From CAIYUC01 sp963682005 (lineage in GTDB: Bacteria; Bacteroidota; Bacteroidia; Bacteroidales; FEN-979), in assembly GCA_963682005.1 (NCBI GenBank), contig OY820914.1, forward strand, positions 496,001 through 560,000: a stretch of 64,000 nucleotides of DNA, read 5' to 3'. The position numbers and the translations under genes are program-made. Positions 17,370 to 27,290 of the stretch are shown in pieces. The notes beneath the pieces were generated by a model, which saw only the letters and a list, made by a program, of their open reading frames with translations, was not told the origin of the DNA and did no database searches. Position 1 is the first letter of the stretch. Each line of letters starts with the position of its first letter.

Positions 17370-18011
17370 CTATTTCACCAGGTTCTTGCTTTTCCAGTCC
17401 GACCAGATATTCCGTGCTATATCAGCTGAAGCCTGGTCTATGTACTGTGGATCGGTTACGCCTATCTCCCCTGTCCAGATCAGGTCATCCTTTGAATTAC
17501 CGTAAAGGTTCGCCCGAAGGTTGACCACCGTCGTCACCGTCCAGTAACCACCGGTAGATACAACTCCGTAACTTGGCGCATAAGTTGGATAACCCCAGGA
17601 ATAGTAATTATAATAATTGTAGTAAAAATCAGGATAGACCGTAGTTGTTTGCTCTACGTAGGTCTGATCCTTATCTGTTCCTTTATAATGAAAGATCAGG
17701 ATGGCGTCCGCACCAATGCTGTCGAAGATCTTCTCGAGCTCCTTGTATTCATATTTCTTTTTAGGGACCAGGACATCCAGCCCCATAACGGATTTCAGAC
17801 CTTTCTGGTTGAAAAATCCGGCCATTGTGCTTTCAAAAGGCTGTTCATATTCGAGTTTGTCGAACATCCCCCACACTACGAGTTTGGAAATGCTCTTTTC
17901 TGATGCTTTCGGATTCATCCAGCTGGTCATCGTCACAGATGAGCAGGAAAGAATAAAAGCTGACGCAATAAGGATAATAATAGCAGGAATAAGTTTGTAA
18001 TGATTTTTCAT
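17370..18011 (-). CDS. Putative lipoprotein, DUF4136-like
   Basis: 213 residues. A signal peptide with lipobox ILSC (Cys about residue 23) predicts a lipoprotein. The rest has a Tyr-rich stretch (YPDFYYNYYNYYSWGYP) and a C-terminal segment LYGNSKDDLIWTGEIGVTDPQ ending in a helix with WSDWKSK. The layout resembles DUF4136-type envelope lipoproteins of Bacteroidota, but the match is by pattern only. No catalytic motif is visible. It stands alone between convergent mqnC and a repeat-containing gap. Confidence 0.65.
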   Translation of the reverse strand: MKNHYKLIPAIIILIASAFILSCSSVTMTSWMNPKASEKSISKLVVWGMFDKLEYEQPFESTMAGFFNQKGLKSVMGLDVLVPKKKYEYKELEKIFDSIGADAILIFHYKGTDKDQTYVEQTTTVYPDFYYNYYNYYSWGYPTYAPSYGVVSTGGYWTVTTVVNLRANLYGNSKDDLIWTGEIGVTDPQYIDQASADIARNIWSDWKSKNLVK

Positions 18012-18046
18012 ACGATTGTTTTTATTGGATTATGATGATGTGGCGA

Positions 18047-18054
18047 CAAACATA
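18047..18054 (-). promoter_or_regulatory. -7 promoter box for the lipoprotein gene
   Basis: Minus-strand TATGTTTG (TAnnTTTG), 36 nt before the ATG at 18011. Confidence 0.4.
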
Positions 18055-18132
18055 GTGAAATATCTCAAATTTCCGAAATTTTTCCTGAAAGGAACAGGAT
18101 TATTTTTCCGGAAAGATCCTATAATTATTTAA

Positions 18133-18326
18133 CCGCAGAGACGCAGAGGCGCAGAGAGGTGGAGAGATTTTTGCGACAAGCAGCTCAGGCTTTTTGTGAT
18201 TTTTCACTTGTAATACGGTATGAATATCAATATTTTATTGTGTCTTCCTGGCTGTACGGCTATTCTTCTCTTCTGCAAGGTCAAGGCAGGATGACATTTT
18301 TCTCTGCGCCTCTGCGCCTCTGCGGT
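18133..18326. repeat. Octamer-armed inverted element with ~140-nt centre
   Basis: The left arm (18133-18158) is built from GCAGAGAC-like octamers and the right arm (18301-18326) from their complement (TCTGCGCC units). The centre encodes nothing recognisable. It occupies most of the gap 18012-18356. Confidence 0.75.
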
Positions 18327-18356
18327 AAAAAAAGCAAGGTTTTCTGAACAAGGTCG

Positions 18357-19598
18357 TCAATTTTCTTTTCCCGCAGTTTCCGGTAATGAGATCCTGAACC
18401 GGCTGCCTTTTCCGGGTTCACTTTCAACATGGATGGTTCCCCCGTTCTTTTCAATGAATTCATGACAAAGGATCAGACCAAGCCCGGAGCCTGTTTCCAT
18501 GGCTGTGCCGGTGGTGTATACTTTGGCATCGATCCTGAAGAGGTTGCCAATATCCTCCTGCTTGATCCCAACCCCGGTATCCTCCACGGTAAATTCATGG
18601 AACCCCCCGGTGGTATTGGCATAAATATGGACACTGCCGCCCGGCTTTGTAAATTTTATCGCATTTGAAATGAGATTCCGGAACACGGCCGAGATCATGT
18701 TCTTGTCGGCGACGGTCCATTTATTCTCCGGTACATTATTCGTCACCGCAATGCTTTTTTTCAGGGCTTCACCGGAAAGGATCGACAAGGTTGAATCAAT
18801 GATATCGGCTACATTTATTTTCTCGGGCTGGTAATTGATGTTGTTGGTTTGTGAACGGGCCCAGTCGAGGAGGTTTGTCAGCAGGACAAACGCATTGTTG
18901 GCCGATTCATTGATGTAACCCGTGTATTCATCAATTTCTTCCTTGCTCAGTTCAGCAAGATTTTCTTTCAGGAAATTGGAAAAGCCGATCACCGCATTGA
19001 ACGGGTTCCGAAGGTCGTGGGCTATGATGGAGAAGAATTTATTCTTGGCCGCGATAACATCCTGCAGCTTCTTTTCCGAGATCAGCAAAGCCTTTTCAGC
19101 TCTTCTCCTTTCATCGATCTCCATTTGCAGCTTCCGGTTTGCATTCTGCAGTTCACTGGTCCTCACCGTAACCTTCTCTTCCAGTTCACTGTTGATGTTC
19201 CGTTCACGGTCAAGGAACCGAAGATACATGTGAAGCATATGAACGATCTGTACGTCATCGATGGGCTTGGTCAGGTAATCGAGTCCTCCCGCATGAAGCC
19301 CTTTGTCCATGAGTACTTTGTTCGGGTCAAATGCCGTAATGAAGATGACCGGGATATGGTTTGTCTTGGGACGGGTCCTGATCAGGCGTGCAGTTTCGAA
19401 ACCATCCATCTCGGGCATCTGAACATCCATCAGGCAAAGATCCACCGGTTGTTCATTGATGATCCTCAACGCCTCGAAACCCGAACTCGCTTCAATGATC
19501 TTTACCGGGAAATTGGTTCTGATCAATTCATTCAGCGTAAACAGATTGTTGGGATTATCATCTACGATCAGGATACGCAGGTTGTCAAGTTTATCCAT
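18357..19598 (-). CDS. Soluble response receiver-histidine kinase (REC-HisKA-HATPase)
   Basis: 413 residues from the ATG at 19596-19598, 8 nt after the upstream stop; a longer reading frame overlaps that gene and is rejected. An N-terminal receiver domain (LRILIVDDNPNN; phospho-acceptor Asp in LCLMDVQMPEMDG; Lys in LTKPID) is followed by a short coiled coil (~130-170), a HisKA box FFSIIAHDLRNPFNAVIGFS, and an ATPase with the N box NLISNAIKFTKPGG and G boxes EDTGVGI and GSGLGL. No membrane segment is present. It is a close paralog of the next gene upstream. The input is probably phosphotransfer to its receiver, perhaps from the large hybrid kinase of the same operon. Confidence 0.9.
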   Translation of the reverse strand: MDKLDNLRILIVDDNPNNLFTLNELIRTNFPVKIIEASSGFEALRIINEQPVDLCLMDVQMPEMDGFETARLIRTRPKTNHIPVIFITAFDPNKVLMDKGLHAGGLDYLTKPIDDVQIVHMLHMYLRFLDRERNINSELEEKVTVRTSELQNANRKLQMEIDERRRAEKALLISEKKLQDVIAAKNKFFSIIAHDLRNPFNAVIGFSNFLKENLAELSKEEIDEYTGYINESANNAFVLLTNLLDWARSQTNNINYQPEKINVADIIDSTLSILSGEALKKSIAVTNNVPENKWTVADKNMISAVFRNLISNAIKFTKPGGSVHIYANTTGGFHEFTVEDTGVGIKQEDIGNLFRIDAKVYTTGTAMETGSGLGLILCHEFIEKNGGTIHVESEPGKGSRFRISLPETAGKEN

Positions 19599-19606
19599 AG
19601 AATCTG

Positions 19607-20812
19607 TTAATTGGCGTTGTAAAAAGCGGGTAATGTAAATGTAAAAGTAGTTCCGACGCATACCTGGCTCTCGACCCGGATCTTTCCTTCGTTCTTCTCA
19701 ATAAATTCCTTGCAAAGTATAAGTCCTAGTCCTGTTCCCTCTTCCCCTGCCGTTCCTGTGGAAGCAATGTTTGCATCAATCTGGAAAAGCCGGCCGAGTT
19801 TCTCCGGGTTCATGCCAACCCCGGTATCCTCCACGCTGATCTCAACATCGCCTTCGATCTTCTTCGCCATCAACCTGACTGCTCCTCCGTTTTTAGTGAA
19901 TTTCACAGCATTCAGCAGCAAATTCCGGATCACGGTATTGATCATATTCTTATCAGCAAAGACCTGGATGGAGCCGGGAATGTCCATGTGAAGCGAAATA
20001 CTCTTATTATCTGCAGAAGGCTTTACGAGCTCGATGATCTGGCCTGTTATTGAAGCCAGGGAAAATTCACAAGGTTCAAAGGTGACCTTCCCTGTCTGCG
20101 TTTGCGACCAGTCAAGCAGGTTTTGAAGCAACCGGAATGTATTTTCCGCTGATGACTTGATATTGCACAGAAAATCTTTTTGCTCTTCCCTGGAAAAACT
20201 GTCATAATCGTCTATCAGCACAGAGGCAAGTCCGATGATCGCATTGAAAGGGTTTTTCAGGTCATGTGCAATGATGGAGAAAAATTTGTCTTTGGATGCA
20301 TTGGCCGATCTCAACTCTTTCTGGGAGATCTGCAGGGTTTGTTCGGTAGCCTTGCGTTCCTCGATCTCTTCGATCAGCTTCTGGTTCAACTCACGGAGAT
20401 GCATGTTCATCAGGAATTCGTGGCGAATGAACCGCAGGTACATTTTGAGCCGGTACACCAGCTGGTTATCATCGATCGGCTTGGTCAGGTAGTCAAACCC
20501 TCCAGCAGCTATCCCTTTTTCAAGCAGCTTTTGGGTGGGGTCGTAGGCGGAAAGAAAGATGATGGGGATGTTGCTTGTCTTTGGACGATTTTTAATGAGC
20601 CGGGCGGTTTCAAAACCATCCATCCCCGGCATCATCACATCCATCAAAATGAGGTCAACACTTTGCTCATTGATGATCCTGAGCACCTGCTCCCCTGATG
20701 TTGCTTCGACGATATTTGCATCGAAATGAGCCTCGATCAGCGAGCGGAGGGCAAAAATGTTGGGCTCGACATCATCGACAATCAGGATCTCCGGTTTAAA
20801 TTTTGCTTCCAT
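19607..20812 (-). CDS. Soluble response receiver-histidine kinase (REC-HisKA-HATPase), paralog
   Basis: 401 residues with the same order as its neighbour: receiver (ILIVDDVEPN; Asp in LILMDVMMPGMDG; Lys in LTKPID), coiled-coil linker, HisKA box FFSIIAHDLKNPFNAIIGLA, N box NLLLNAVKFTKNGG, and G boxes VEDTGVGM and GTGLGL. Soluble. It begins 5 nt after the CheB-CheR stop, so it is cotranscribed. The two paralogs share architecture and the N-x-x-x-NA-x-KFTK box, indicating a tandem duplication. Such N-terminal receivers usually turn a kinase into a relay element rather than a primary sensor. Confidence 0.9.
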   Translation of the reverse strand: MEAKFKPEILIVDDVEPNIFALRSLIEAHFDANIVEATSGEQVLRIINEQSVDLILMDVMMPGMDGFETARLIKNRPKTSNIPIIFLSAYDPTQKLLEKGIAAGGFDYLTKPIDDNQLVYRLKMYLRFIRHEFLMNMHLRELNQKLIEEIEERKATEQTLQISQKELRSANASKDKFFSIIAHDLKNPFNAIIGLASVLIDDYDSFSREEQKDFLCNIKSSAENTFRLLQNLLDWSQTQTGKVTFEPCEFSLASITGQIIELVKPSADNKSISLHMDIPGSIQVFADKNMINTVIRNLLLNAVKFTKNGGAVRLMAKKIEGDVEISVEDTGVGMNPEKLGRLFQIDANIASTGTAGEEGTGLGLILCKEFIEKNEGKIRVESQVCVGTTFTFTLPAFYNAN

Positions 20813-20817
20813 CTGGA

Positions 20818-22503
20818 TCAGATTATTTTTTTGAATATTTTGTTCTGTTTATCGAAAACCTGGAAACCAATAGGGTAGGAAGATGTATTTTCGCTTTCAC
20901 CCAGCACAAGGAATCCGTTCATATCGAGCGATCGCAGGAATAATTCAAGGACCGTATTCTGAAGTGTATGATCGAAATAGATCAGGACATTCCGGCAGAG
21001 GATAAGGTGGAACTCATTAAAGGCGCCTTTGTTCAGCAGGCTGTGCTGGAAATAAAGGATCCGGTCAAGGAGGTGGGGCTTAATGCGTGCATACCCATTT
21101 TTCACCAGGAAATATTTCCGGAAATCAGCAGAACCGCCTGATTGCACATAATTATCTGCACTTTTTTCGAGGGAATCCTCTGAATAGATACCGTTCTGGG
21201 CTTCTTCCACCACATAGGGATTGATATCGGATGCATAGATCTGCGACTTGTGAAGGATTCCCAGTTCCTCAAGAAGAATGGCCAGGGAAACGGCCTCCTG
21301 CCCGGTAGAGCAACCTGCACTCCATATCTTTATATGCGGAAATGAATCAAGATAGGTCAGCACTTTCTCACGGATCGTTTTGTACGTTTCCGGATTACGG
21401 AAAAATTCCGTGACATTGATTGAGCATTCAAGGAAGAGGTTCTCAAAAAGGTCGTGGTCCTGCAGAATGAGTTCTTCAAACCGTTTGAATGAATAAATGT
21501 GATTGTCGGCCATGACGCGTGCGATCCTCCGGATTGCGCTCTGGGTGCTGTAATGCCTGTAATCATACCCGTATTGTTCATTTAAGTGGGCGAGGAACAG
21601 CTTGAGTTCAGCTTCGCCGATGTTTGGCTTTTCCGGTTCGATCATCCGCGAAAGGTAAGAAGCCAGTTCCGGCAGCGGGAAAATATAATCGACCAGTCCT
21701 GTTTTCCATGCATTAAGAAGCAGGTCCTTGGCTTCACAGTCGCCCGGGTCCTCAATGATGATGCGTGCACCGGCCTGCTTCAGCAGCGGGATGGCTTTGA
21801 TGCCGTCTTCTCCGTAGCCGCAAAGCATCACCGAAAGAAGCTGATCCTGGTATTCATGTGCAAGCGATTCAAAGGTGACCTCGATGGACGGGCGGGCGAA
21901 ATTCTTTTTGGCATCCTTTGTCAGGCGTATCTTTCCATGCTCCACCTTCATGTGGAAACCCGGTGGTGCAATATAAACGCTTCCAGGTTTTACCGGGGTT
22001 TTATCCGTTATGCTTACGATCCGGAAGGTAGTGCTGCGCTGCAGGATCTCGCCAAGGTAATTCGGCTCATTTTCAAGAATGTGCTGGACAATAAAAATGC
22101 TGATATCGGTATGTGGCAGCTTTGCCATCACCGACATGATCTTATCAAGGCTCCCTGCAGACCCGCCCATGACGATCGCCCTGATCCTTTTCGATTCACG
22201 TAACTCAAAAGCATGCTGGTTGAGCGAATGGCAGCGAATGCCCAGCCGGAAAAGATAAGATCCGAGGTAACGGTGAAACACGTTTATCTTCATCTTGATC
22301 TTCGGATGGGCGGCAACAAAATCCATCAACCGCATGATGACCTCAGCAGGCAGGATACGGGCATCGAAGAAGGTGAGTTCAAGCTCCGAATAGCTTCCCG
22401 GCTTCAGTTCTGCAAACAAGTCATCCCTGTCGGAGGGGAACTGAAGGTTCCCCTGGACGGAGATATGGTGTGTTTTGACTGTATCAACAGCATGAACATT
22501 CAT
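20818..22503 (-). CDS. CheB-CheR fusion protein with extra N-terminal domain
   Basis: 561 residues from the ATG at 22501-22503, 2 nt after the upstream stop; a GTG seven codons earlier is less likely. Residues ~1-105 form an unassigned domain, about the size of a STAS-type fold. Residues ~108-295 are a CheB methylesterase with GGSAGS, IVQH and LCGYGEDG carrying the Ser-His-Asp triad. Residues ~300-560 are a CheR methyltransferase with the SAM motif WSAGCSTGQEA and LCRNVLIYF. CheB lacks its receiver. No chemoreceptor, CheA, CheW or flagellar gene is nearby, so the fusion probably serves the adjacent kinases, not swimming chemotaxis. The substrate is unknown. Confidence 0.92.
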   Translation of the reverse strand: MNVHAVDTVKTHHISVQGNLQFPSDRDDLFAELKPGSYSELELTFFDARILPAEVIMRLMDFVAAHPKIKMKINVFHRYLGSYLFRLGIRCHSLNQHAFELRESKRIRAIVMGGSAGSLDKIMSVMAKLPHTDISIFIVQHILENEPNYLGEILQRSTTFRIVSITDKTPVKPGSVYIAPPGFHMKVEHGKIRLTKDAKKNFARPSIEVTFESLAHEYQDQLLSVMLCGYGEDGIKAIPLLKQAGARIIIEDPGDCEAKDLLLNAWKTGLVDYIFPLPELASYLSRMIEPEKPNIGEAELKLFLAHLNEQYGYDYRHYSTQSAIRRIARVMADNHIYSFKRFEELILQDHDLFENLFLECSINVTEFFRNPETYKTIREKVLTYLDSFPHIKIWSAGCSTGQEAVSLAILLEELGILHKSQIYASDINPYVVEEAQNGIYSEDSLEKSADNYVQSGGSADFRKYFLVKNGYARIKPHLLDRILYFQHSLLNKGAFNEFHLILCRNVLIYFDHTLQNTVLELFLRSLDMNGFLVLGESENTSSYPIGFQVFDKQNKIFKKII

Positions 22504-22505
22504 GG

Positions 22506-25500
22506 TCACATTTTTTTCTGGCACCAGGCCTCAACAAGGCCGATCAGCATGTCATAATCCACAGGTTTTGCGAGGTAATCGTCCGCACCGGCGGCAATAC
22601 ATTTTTCACGGTCCTCCTTCAGCGCTTTTGCGGTCAGGGCAATAACCGGCAGGTTCTTTGTCTGGGCGTTTTCCCTGATCTTCCTGATCGCTGTATAACC
22701 GTCCATCACCGGCATCATGATATCCATGAGCACCAGGTCGATTGTTTTATCAGCAAGCATATCCAGTGCTTCCTGCCCGTTCTGTGCATCAACTACTTTT
22801 GCACCGTGCTCTTCCAGGGCCGTGCTCATGACGAATACATTCTTTATATCATCATCAACAACAAGGATGGTCCTGGAGGAAAGTCTCTTCATTTTCATGG
22901 CAATGTCGGAAGCTTCCTGCTTTTCAAATCCGTCTTTCTGCGTCTGGTGAAGGAATAGCATCAGTTCATCAAGCAACCGGTTCTCCGAATGAACGGTCTT
23001 TATGATGATCCTGTCGGCGAATTTTTTCAGGTTCTTTTCTTCTTCCGAGCTAAGCTGCTTCCCGGTATATACGATAATCGGGACTTTAATCTGGTTCTCA
23101 CGGGCATATTTGCAGATGTTCAGGCCATCGCCTGATTTTAATCCCAGGTCGATGATCACGGCGTCATAGATTCCTTTTTGAAGTTCATCGATCGCCTGTT
23201 GCTCCGTATCCACACCTGTGACGCGGATATCCTGGTTCCTGATCAGCTCCGCAAGTGCTTCGCGGTGAACCAGGTTGTCCTCCACCAGGAGTAGGTCTTT
23301 GGGGCTTTTTTCACTGAAATTGAGAATTCCCTGGATGGCCGTTTGGATCTGTTCCTGGTCGACCGGCTTTTGCAGAAAGTCAAGTGCCCCCATCCGCATC
23401 AGTTCAGGATTCTTTTCATGTCCCGAGATGATCTGAACGGGAATATGCCTCAGCTCCTTGTAGCTTTTCAGTCTGCGCATGAAATCAACCCCGTTCATAT
23501 CGGGAAGAACAAGATCGAGAATGATCCCGTTCACTTTGTACTGCTGCACAAGCTGGAGGCCTTCTTCGGCTGTTGTCGCCTTCAGCACTTTCATTTTCAT
23601 TTTTGTGATCACCATGGCCACGATATCGGAGAATGTCCGGTCGTCTTCAACGATCAGGATCACTTTGTCACCTGTCCGGATCTTTTTCCTGTCATCGGGG
23701 AAAGGATCTGCAACGGCAACAGGCATAGCAGAAGGCTGTTCCTGTCTCGGGACCGTTTTTCGCGGGTAGGTCTCCGTTTCATGGATCTCTCCTTCGGCCG
23801 GCTTTAACACTTTCGGCAGTAAGAGTGAAAACTCGCTTCCTTTGCCCAGTTCGCTTTCCAGGGTTATTTCACCATGAAGCAACCCTGCCAGTTTCTGAGA
23901 AATGGTCAGTCCAAGTCCTGTTCCTCCGAATTCACGCGAAATGGAGCTGTCCACCTGCTGGAATGCATCAAAGATCATCTTGTGCTTGCCCGGATCAATT
24001 CCGATCCCGGTATCCCGGATGCTCAGCTTTACAGGCCTGTCAGGATTTCCGCTCTCTCCCACCCTGATCAGGATACTGCCGCTTTTGGTGAACTTCATCG
24101 CGTTGGAGATAAAATTCCTGAGCACCTGGGCCACTTTGTCCTTGTCGCTCAGGAGTGTTGTATTCAGGTTATCTTCGACGATGAGTTCAAGTCCCTTATT
24201 TTTGGCCATCGACGAGAAAAAATGCGACAGATCATTGACAAGGTCTCCTGTTTTAAATTCCGAAACAGAAAGTATGGTTTTCCCGGCCTCGATCTTTGAT
24301 ATATCAAGGATATCGTTAATAAGCCTTAACAGCTCCTCACCCGCTGAATGCACTACTTTCGCGCGTTTGATATCATCCTTTTCAAGGTTGCCGCGTTCGT
24401 TCTTCAACATCATCTTTGAGAGAAGAATGATTGAATTCAGCGGTGTCCGCAGTTCATGCGACATATTGGCCAGGAAATCGCTTTTGTATTTGTTGGACAT
24501 TTCAAGATCGCCGGCTTTCCGGTCGAGCTCATCCTTTGCGATCTGCAGCTGGTTATTCCCCCTTTGAAGGTCTTCGGTCTGCTGCATCAGCATTTGCTGC
24601 TGCTCTTCCAATTGTGCATTGGTTTGCTGAAGCTCTTCCGATTGCTGCTGAAGTTGCTGCTGCTGCTCTTCAAGCTGTGAATTGCTTTGCTGAAGCTCCT
24701 CGGTCTGCTGCTGGATCTGCTGCTGCTGTTCCTCAAGTTGGGCATTGGCTTCCTGCACCATGATGGTTTTTTCCTCGGCTTCCCGCTGTGCCTCCTGTGC
24801 TTTTTTCAGCAGTTCGCCGATCTTTGCCTTCTGAATAGCCGTGAATATTCCTGAAGCGATCACCTGGTTCGACTGATCAAGGAATTCCATCTGAATGGGT
24901 GTGAGAGGCAGCAATGAAGCCAGTTCGATCACGCCGATCAGGTCATCTTCATAAACAAGCGGAAATGTATACGTATTGGCTGGCACAGAGGAAATGGTTC
25001 CTGTTGTAATAGGTGCCTCTTCTTTTGGCAATGATTTGAGGAGGATCGGTTTCCGTTCCAGTGCAACCTGGCCGACAACTCCGGTTCCGAGCTCGTACAG
25101 ATTTGAAAGGGTATCCCTCTCGGTAAATGCATACGAACCGACAAGATTGAGGGTTTTACGTTTTTCTTCGTACCTGTATATAACACCACGACCGGCCGAG
25201 ATATACCGGCCGACAAAACCGATGGCTTTGGAAGTGATCTGTTCTAGGTCCTGGTCGCCGGAAAGTTCCATGCTTAGTTTGTTCAATCCATCCTTCAGCC
25301 AGTTCTGGTCCCGGTTCACTTTTTCATTTCGCTCCAGGCTTTCGCTCATCTTGTTTATCGATTGCGAAACAAGGTCGTTGCTTCCCCTGACTTCAAGCTT
25401 CCGTCCTACATTCCCCCCTGATATCTCCTCGGTCACCTTCTGAAGTTCTGTAAGGGTCTGAACCATTTTCTTCAGTGAATTGCCAAGCTGGTCATTTTCA

Positions 25501-26366
25501 GAACGAAGCTTGATCTCGAAGGAAAAATCACCGTTTGAGATCCGTTCGGCATTTTCCGCAACTTCACGAAGGGTCTGGTTCAGGATCTTCACGGATGAGT
25601 AAATGCCATGCGTAACCTGCGGGAATTCGTAGTTCAGGTCGCCTTCGGTGATCCGTTGTGTGATCCCTTTCAGTACGACGGGCTCAACACCCACCTGGGA
25701 ATAGACGAACCTCAGGATGGAGATCAGAACCACCACGCCAAAGAAGAACATGATGATCCCGAAAATGATGACCAGGTTCCTCATGTAGGAATAAGAAGAG
25801 GATAACTTTTTTTCACTGTCATCAAGCTGCAGATTAACCTGGTTGATATAACCGGTCAGCAATTCATCCAGCTTCTTCGACGCTTCCTGATATTCCTTTT
25901 CGCCCTGAAGTGCAAGGCTTTCCTGTTTAACCGCTCCCTTGTCCTTACCTGTGTTCAAATCCTGTTCCCCTGAAAGGATGTACTTCTTATTCAGTGCCCG
26001 CGAAAAATCACTGAAGTTTATTTTGATCTGTTCCGGAACTGATTTCCCCTCCGGTGTTTCAATACGGATCAGTTCATCTATCTTCACCGCGATCTTTTCA
26101 AGATCCTTATCGATCCGACCTTTCATATCCAACCGAGCCAGCGGTGAAAAATTCTGACCGGGGGTATTTTCATTGGTTTCGATGAGCTCCTTTCTTTTGA
26201 GAATTTCGCCGACAATTTCTTTCTTTGAAAACCCGGGCCCGAAAATGGTGCCGGATTGCCTATCCATGTTGCCGACATAATTCAATGCCTGGAACTCGCC
26301 AAATATCAGCAGAATAACAAACACAGAAAACAGTATTCCGAGAAGTAAATTGATGCTAAGCTTCAT
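22506..26366 (-). CDS. Large hybrid sensor histidine kinase (TM-HAMP-GAF-coil-HisKA-HATPase-REC-REC-REC)
   Basis: 1286 residues. TM1 is about 5-23, with a periplasmic helical region to ~197 and TM2 ~198-220. HAMP-like segments follow (~221-340), then a GAF domain (~365-510) and a Gln-rich heptad coil (~520-625) built from repeats such as LEEQQQQLQQQSEELQ. The HisKA box is FLANMSHELRTPLNS with H637. The ATPase has NFISNAMKFTKSG, DTGIGI and GGTGLGL. Three receivers lie at ~901-1015 (D951), ~1023-1140 (D1073) and ~1166-1283 (D1215). It is the first gene of the signalling operon and the only membrane-bound member, so it is the probable input unit. A -7 box at 26496-26503 would give a leader of about 125 nt. 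Confidence 0.93.
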   Translation of the reverse strand: MKLSINLLLGILFSVFVILLIFGEFQALNYVGNMDRQSGTIFGPGFSKKEIVGEILKRKELIETNENTPGQNFSPLARLDMKGRIDKDLEKIAVKIDELIRIETPEGKSVPEQIKINFSDFSRALNKKYILSGEQDLNTGKDKGAVKQESLALQGEKEYQEASKKLDELLTGYINQVNLQLDDSEKKLSSSYSYMRNLVIIFGIIMFFFGVVVLISILRFVYSQVGVEPVVLKGITQRITEGDLNYEFPQVTHGIYSSVKILNQTLREVAENAERISNGDFSFEIKLRSENDQLGNSLKKMVQTLTELQKVTEEISGGNVGRKLEVRGSNDLVSQSINKMSESLERNEKVNRDQNWLKDGLNKLSMELSGDQDLEQITSKAIGFVGRYISAGRGVIYRYEEKRKTLNLVGSYAFTERDTLSNLYELGTGVVGQVALERKPILLKSLPKEEAPITTGTISSVPANTYTFPLVYEDDLIGVIELASLLPLTPIQMEFLDQSNQVIASGIFTAIQKAKIGELLKKAQEAQREAEEKTIMVQEANAQLEEQQQQIQQQTEELQQSNSQLEEQQQQLQQQSEELQQTNAQLEEQQQMLMQQTEDLQRGNNQLQIAKDELDRKAGDLEMSNKYKSDFLANMSHELRTPLNSIILLSKMMLKNERGNLEKDDIKRAKVVHSAGEELLRLINDILDISKIEAGKTILSVSEFKTGDLVNDLSHFFSSMAKNKGLELIVEDNLNTTLLSDKDKVAQVLRNFISNAMKFTKSGSILIRVGESGNPDRPVKLSIRDTGIGIDPGKHKMIFDAFQQVDSSISREFGGTGLGLTISQKLAGLLHGEITLESELGKGSEFSLLLPKVLKPAEGEIHETETYPRKTVPRQEQPSAMPVAVADPFPDDRKKIRTGDKVILIVEDDRTFSDIVAMVITKMKMKVLKATTAEEGLQLVQQYKVNGIILDLVLPDMNGVDFMRRLKSYKELRHIPVQIISGHEKNPELMRMGALDFLQKPVDQEQIQTAIQGILNFSEKSPKDLLLVEDNLVHREALAELIRNQDIRVTGVDTEQQAIDELQKGIYDAVIIDLGLKSGDGLNICKYARENQIKVPIIVYTGKQLSSEEEKNLKKFADRIIIKTVHSENRLLDELMLFLHQTQKDGFEKQEASDIAMKMKRLSSRTILVVDDDIKNVFVMSTALEEHGAKVVDAQNGQEALDMLADKTIDLVLMDIMMPVMDGYTAIRKIRENAQTKNLPVIALTAKALKEDREKCIAAGADDYLAKPVDYDMLIGLVEAWCQKKM

Positions 26367-26495
26367 ATCTTATTTTATTAATATGAAAAATAATTATTGC
26401 TGTGATAAAACCAGGATTGTGGGATATTTGGAAAGTTTTGCACAAGTTAGCAGACGTTAATCGACGGAAGCAGGAGACCGTAATGTGATTCAGCA

Positions 26496-26503
26496 CAAAT
26501 ATA
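26496..26503 (-). promoter_or_regulatory. -7 promoter box of the signalling operon
   Basis: Minus-strand TATATTTG, 130 nt before the hybrid-kinase ATG. No -33 element was recognised. The 219-nt gap 26367-26585 holds nothing else I can name. Confidence 0.35.
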
Positions 26504-26585
26504 TAAAATTTAATCCTGAAATATATCAGAAAGGTTCTGACTTGGATGAATAATCCCCGGAAGTTGTATGAATGCTGCCGGCAGG

Positions 26586-27290
26586 TCAGTCGATGTTCTC
26601 CTGGACCAGGATATCAAGCGTGTCGAGGTTAAGCGCTACAAGGTTGCCGAAACCTTTGTAATTCCTGAAAACACAACCACCGTCGAGGTTGATGAATTTT
26701 TCTTCCGGATCATAAACACGGTCACGGATCGAAACCAGCGACATAGGTGTATGTCCGTGGATCAGCCTGCGGTTCTTCAGAAGCTTCCTGTGGTTGATCT
26801 CCTCGCGTGTCCACAGGAGTATTTGTGCATCTTCAAGTGGTTCCCTGCTGTCTTTTGCGATACCGGCATGGACCAGCAGAAACCCTTCCGTTGCTGCTGA
26901 AAGCGGCAAACCCGATATGAATTTCAGGTATTTTTTTGGAATATCAAAAACGGATGCCATTGTACCGACGCGGGAAGGATCAATGCCGAAACTGATCAAG
27001 GTCGGTGCATGGCCATTGATCGACCACAACCCAAAATCCTCCTCACTGTCCGACGCATGAAGCATCATATATTCATGATTCCCCATGATCGGATTTACCC
27101 TGAACCCTTTGTGCTGAAGTTCCATGATGTAATCGATCACGCCCTTGGGATCCGGGCCACGGTCAACATAATCGCCGAGCAGGAACAGGGTATCTTCCAT
27201 CTTCAGCCTGATCCCATCTTCAACCAGCTTCCTGAAGGAATTGATGCAGCCATGTATATCGCCAATGACATATCGGTGTCCTTTATCCAT
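26586..27290 (-). CDS. Calcineurin-like metallophosphoesterase (PP1/PP2A-type bacterial phosphatase)
   Basis: 234 residues with all PPP motifs in order: GDIHGC (near residue 9), GDYVDRGPD, GNHEYM, HAGI and HGHT. These coordinate two metals and the phosphate. Bacterial members act on phosphoproteins or small phosphorylated substrates such as Ap4A. The ATG at 27290 lies inside the last codons of waaA (overlap 8 nt), so the two are coupled. No transmembrane segment is seen. The substrate is not deducible. Confidence 0.9.
   Translation of the reverse strand: MDKGHRYVIGDIHGCINSFRKLVEDGIRLKMEDTLFLLGDYVDRGPDPKGVIDYIMELQHKGFRVNPIMGNHEYMMLHASDSEEDFGLWSINGHAPTLISFGIDPSRVGTMASVFDIPKKYLKFISGLPLSAATEGFLLVHAGIAKDSREPLEDAQILLWTREEINHRKLLKNRRLIHGHTPMSLVSIRDRVYDPEEKFINLDGGCVFRNYKGFGNLVALNLDTLDILVQENID

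Noticed and set aside
21586..22203. 205-codon plus-strand ORF
   Set aside because: Antisense shadow of the CheB domain.
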